Source of the DNA: Symbiodinium sp. CCMP2592
Lineage: Eukaryota > Sar > Dinophyceae > Suessiales > Symbiodiniaceae
Reading direction: 5' to 3'
Assembly: GCA_905221615.1 (NCBI GenBank)
Contig: CAJNDT010003046.1
Span: forward strand, 131,501-195,500
DNA length: 64,000 nt
Below are positions 61,396 to 64,000 of the stretch, in pieces. The notes below the pieces were generated by a model. The model had not been told where the DNA came from, searched no databases, and saw only the letters and a list, made by a program, of their open reading frames with translations. Made by a program: the position numbers and the translations under genes. How positions within the stretch are numbered: position 1 is the stretch's first letter; each line of letters starts with the position of its first letter.

Positions 61396-64000
61396 TTAGT
61401 TGTTCCTTAGTTGGGGCTGTCTAATAGCCCCTTCATCAGCGTCTACACACTGATGTTGCTGCCATGCAATGTCCTCAGATTCATGTGCAACATGACTGAC
61501 ACTGACATGAGCTCGAACAAGGCTGCGAACATTCCTCGCAATTGACCGCCATGAGACATCAATGCGCTGCGACAAACTGCTCTTCGAATCATGGTCCAAG
61601 CAATCATCCGGTCTCACCATCAAACGATCCGCTTCAGGCATGTTAGAGAACATGATCCTGCGTCCACCACCATCGCCACCAGCACCAACATGATCATCAA
61701 CCTTAACCTTCGTCACCTTGCCACTTGAAACAAGAGCATGCAACTCTGGCCAAGACCAACATGAACATGAAGAAGGCATGTCAAGCGAAAAATAGACGTC
61801 GGAAAATTCCGCACACTTCTTCAGCAGGCGTTTGAGAGATTTCAAGACACTTCTGAAAACCTTGTACTTCCCACCGGAACGTTTCTCACCCCCCACGCAA
61901 GCCCCTTCACTACTTCCAGGACCAGCACCTGATCGCAAAAGCGATGCCACGAATAGCACAGGTGTGCGCAGGTCGTTCCGGCACGCATCCTTCATCGTAC
62001 CGATAAGGTTGTCCTCATCGGCTTTGGAGCCGATCAGCTCCTTGCAAGTTATGCGAGAGCAACCCTTAGTGGACTTAGGCACGGCGTAGCCATTACCCAA
62101 GCCACAGAGGTCAACGATCATGCGGTCTGGCTTTCGTCCACCAGCCTTCGACGGCATGGCTACCAATCTCCCATCGCCCGTTGCCTGAAATTTCAAGGCT
62201 TTAAGCAATCTCCTGGATATTTGGCTAGTCAACTCGCATTTATCAGATCGATCCTTAGCGTCCGAATCAGTCATGTGCAAATGTTTGGACGAGCACACAT
62301 CAGACGACTTAGGATGCAACGCGACGTTTGCGGCAATGTACTCCCATTCATCCTTGCAGTAGCCGAGCTCAACGGCGGTTCCGGGAGATACAGGATCCCG
62401 AAAGGTATAACGCTGCCCGTGAGTGCATCCTTGGATCTTGATGCTCTTCCACATGGCATCTTCCTGAAGTCCCTTGTACTGCTTGGTTTCCTGGACTGGT
62501 ACTCGAGGAGGTACTTCGATGATGATTTGGAACCCCCATGATGCCGCTCTGCGCGCAATTCTTTGGACGACCTCCCCCCATGGGTAGTCTGTCCGCAATT
62601 TGGCCCTTTCAGGGTTGTCAGCGATTTTCCGACTCAGCCACGAATTCTTGCCCAACACCCCTGCACCAATGAAGATCACGGAGTTAGGGTTGTCTTTCCT
62701 TGCTTCCACCACATCAAAGAGGTAGGCGCACATGGCGTCGTCAACTTCTCGCCCCATACTCAGAACATTTACTTGCAGCCCAGGGTCGTAGTGAGAATCG
62801 GGAGCATGCTGGGCGATGCAATCCTTGCCTGGAGCATACTCATTCCACCAGTTCTCCTCATCGACTCCTATCAATGTCCACACCGTCACTGCCTTTGGAG
62901 CATCTTTGATAGTGATACGGTACTTCCACCGGCTGTAAGGATTCTTGTAAGTATGGACCAACCTTCCATCGTGGTCGAGGAATTGGATCACCAGGCCCTC
63001 CTTGGGTTTGTTTTCGGCGAAATTGACCACGTGAGGCACAATTGCTCCATCATATCCTTGATATTCCCTTTTCTGTTCCGCCGCATCATGCCATACATCC
63101 TCGTACACCGACGACCATTGGTCATAACCAAATTGAGAGGCTTGACTTTTGGACTGGCCGTTGAAACAAAAGGACTGGCCGTTGAAACAAAAGCCCTGGT
63201 GCAATGTAAAGCCCTGGTACCCCCCATGGATGGCACGCGCCAGTGTGACAACCACCGCTCGCCATTTGGCGGGCAGGGCGCGCACATAAGACTGGCCTAG
63301 AGGCGGTTCAGGAGGAGGCAAAAACGGCGGCGCAAGGACGTCCGCAATGGCGGCGGGGCGCAAATGCCCCCGTACCGGATGGTACTGAAACACAGCACGC
63401 TCCACATAGCGGTCGAACTTGCCCGGTGTGTCAAGGATAGCAGCACGGTCCTCCAGCTGGTGCCACTGCCCTTCACGAAGAATCCAAGTCGACCGAAGGT
63501 AACGACCAGGCGGCAACGCGGAAGGCGGCCCCCGCAACATGCGCGGGAACTTGACAACCAGGATGGGGTCCACACTGTCATGTTCTTGCAAGCCTTCCTT
63601 ACTCGACAATCCAGCGCGATACAACACCTGAGGGAGGATCGGCGTCTGCGTGTAAGGAAAACAAGGCACCTCGCTCTTGAACGAGTAGTGCTGCTGACCC
63701 TTCTCATCTGTGCTTTGGGTATGAGTAGGGCGCATCAGATCCATAATCTCTTGGGAGCCGATGAGATCCGGCGGAAAGATGTTGATGAGCTGACACGCAT
63801 GTGTCCAGGACACGGAATCCTTGAACGACTTGGTGTGTATGTCCGCTGACATCTTGGCAGTGACCTCATAGGCAAGAGAAACGTAACCTTCCTGAAATAT
63901 AGAATGCATCCATCCAATACAGATGCCGTGGGTACGTTCCAAGTGACGCATAGTCGGATTCTTGCCCGTGCGAATCACCCCGATCATGGTCTGGTTGTCG
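61396..64000 (-). CDS. Copia-type pol, 3' part (RNase H end plus extension), partial
   Basis: The frame is open to the window edge (codons before the first Met read DNQT), so this is the 3' part of a longer polyprotein. The first about 75 residues carry RNase H end motifs: RTGKNPTMRHLERTHGICIG and MSADIHTKSF (copia ADxxTK). About 790 residues follow that ordinary copia elements lack. They include VIFIGAGVLGKNSW, a repeated FCFNGQS caused by a 21-bp duplication, and a later part (MIVDLCGLGNGY, LFVASLLRSGAGPGSS, SCWSWPELHALV) that may be a decayed methyltransferase-like module. Followed by ORF2 after 112 nt. The start given by any Met here is not a real start. Confidence 0.85.
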   Translation of the reverse strand, partial: DNQTMIGVIRTGKNPTMRHLERTHGICIGWMHSIFQEGYVSLAYEVTAKMSADIHTKSFKDSVSWTHACQLINIFPPDLIGSQEIMDLMRPTHTQSTDEKGQQHYSFKSEVPCFPYTQTPILPQVLYRAGLSSKEGLQEHDSVDPILVVKFPRMLRGPPSALPPGRYLRSTWILREGQWHQLEDRAAILDTPGKFDRYVERAVFQYHPVRGHLRPAAIADVLAPPFLPPPEPPLGQSYVRALPAKWRAVVVTLARAIHGGYQGFTLHQGFCFNGQSFCFNGQSKSQASQFGYDQWSSVYEDVWHDAAEQKREYQGYDGAIVPHVVNFAENKPKEGLVIQFLDHDGRLVHTYKNPYSRWKYRITIKDAPKAVTVWTLIGVDEENWWNEYAPGKDCIAQHAPDSHYDPGLQVNVLSMGREVDDAMCAYLFDVVEARKDNPNSVIFIGAGVLGKNSWLSRKIADNPERAKLRTDYPWGEVVQRIARRAASWGFQIIIEVPPRVPVQETKQYKGLQEDAMWKSIKIQGCTHGQRYTFRDPVSPGTAVELGYCKDEWEYIAANVALHPKSSDVCSSKHLHMTDSDAKDRSDKCELTSQISRRLLKALKFQATGDGRLVAMPSKAGGRKPDRMIVDLCGLGNGYAVPKSTKGCSRITCKELIGSKADEDNLIGTMKDACRNDLRTPVLFVASLLRSGAGPGSSEGACVGGEKRSGGKYKVFRSVLKSLKRLLKKCAEFSDVYFSLDMPSSCSCWSWPELHALVSSGKVTKVKVDDHVGAGGDGGGRRIMFSNMPEADRLMVRPDDCLDHDSKSSLSQRIDVSWRSIARNVRSLVRAHVSVSHVAHESEDIAWQQHQCVDADEGAIRQPQLRNN
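63151..63192 (-). repeat. 21-bp in-frame tandem duplication
   Basis: GGACTGGCCGTTGAAACAAA plus A occurs twice in a row, giving a duplicated FCFNGQS in the protein. Being 21 bp, it leaves the frame intact. Confidence 0.95.

Larger units (their letters stand above)
53793..64000 (-). mobile_element. Second copia-type retroelement, 5' part beyond window
   Basis: Same-strand pol end and giant ORF2 with no introns and no stop codons over about 10 kb. The RT, integrase and 5' LTR lie to the right of position 64000. Grouping both ORFs in one element is inferred from their spacing and strand. Confidence 0.7.

Noticed and set aside
1..64000. tRNA, rRNA, snRNA or spliced-leader RNA genes
   Set aside because: I looked for conserved stretches of the spliced leader and of U6 and for cloverleaf patterns and saw none; a covariance-model search would be needed to exclude them.

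Overview
The window looks like nuclear DNA of a dinoflagellate. Pointers to this: degenerate TTTAGGG/CCCTAAA (plant- and alveolate-type telomere) heptads are scattered throughout; the copia-class polyproteins are very large; and one spliced gene appears to use GC and GA donors beside GT. Species is not determinable from sequence alone.

Layout. Positions 1-12737 are repeat-rich DNA with short hairpin elements (MITE-like families, named A-F here), telomere-like heptads and small open islands that may be exons. Positions 12738-25366 hold a 23/34-bp satellite interrupted by a 5'-truncated LTR and by a complete Ty1/copia retrotransposon (13682-24659): identical 322-bp LTRs, TGTTG...CAACA ends, a GGGTT target duplication, a PBS resembling the anticodon half of initiator tRNA-Met, a polypurine tract, and one intact ORF of about 3450 codons. 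Positions 25367-43878 are again hairpin elements, telomere-like blocks, microsatellites and open islands.

On the minus strand from about 48536 down to 43879 lies a gene in many short exons that no long ORF reveals. Its exons spell, in order, the glutamate 5-kinase motifs VVLVSSGAVGMG, AVAGVGQSRIMRV, VVPIINEND, FGDND, NPNVDPSA, LGTGGMATK, GTLF and RWI. One further exon resembles the start of gamma-glutamyl phosphate reductase, so this is probably a bifunctional P5C synthase (proline synthesis). Its introns contain the same hairpin elements and telomere-like repeats as the rest of the window.

Positions 49060-53090 are two large arrays: an about 260-bp satellite with A/T-rich hairpin arms, and an ATTACT hexanucleotide tract fading into degenerate triplets. 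The right end (53793-64000, minus strand) is part of a second retroelement: the C-terminal end of a copia-type RNase H with a long extension, then after 112 nt a 2496-codon intronless ORF carrying a Tpt1/KptA-type RNA 2'-phosphotransferase domain.

Points of most interest: the KptA domain in a giant ORF downstream of pol; a 2OG-Fe(II)-oxygenase-like module and a methyltransferase-like module inside the intact copia polyprotein; the duplicated LTR-plus-satellite block; and hairpin elements sitting in introns, in one case supplying the splice acceptor, which suggests intron-forming (introner-like) elements.
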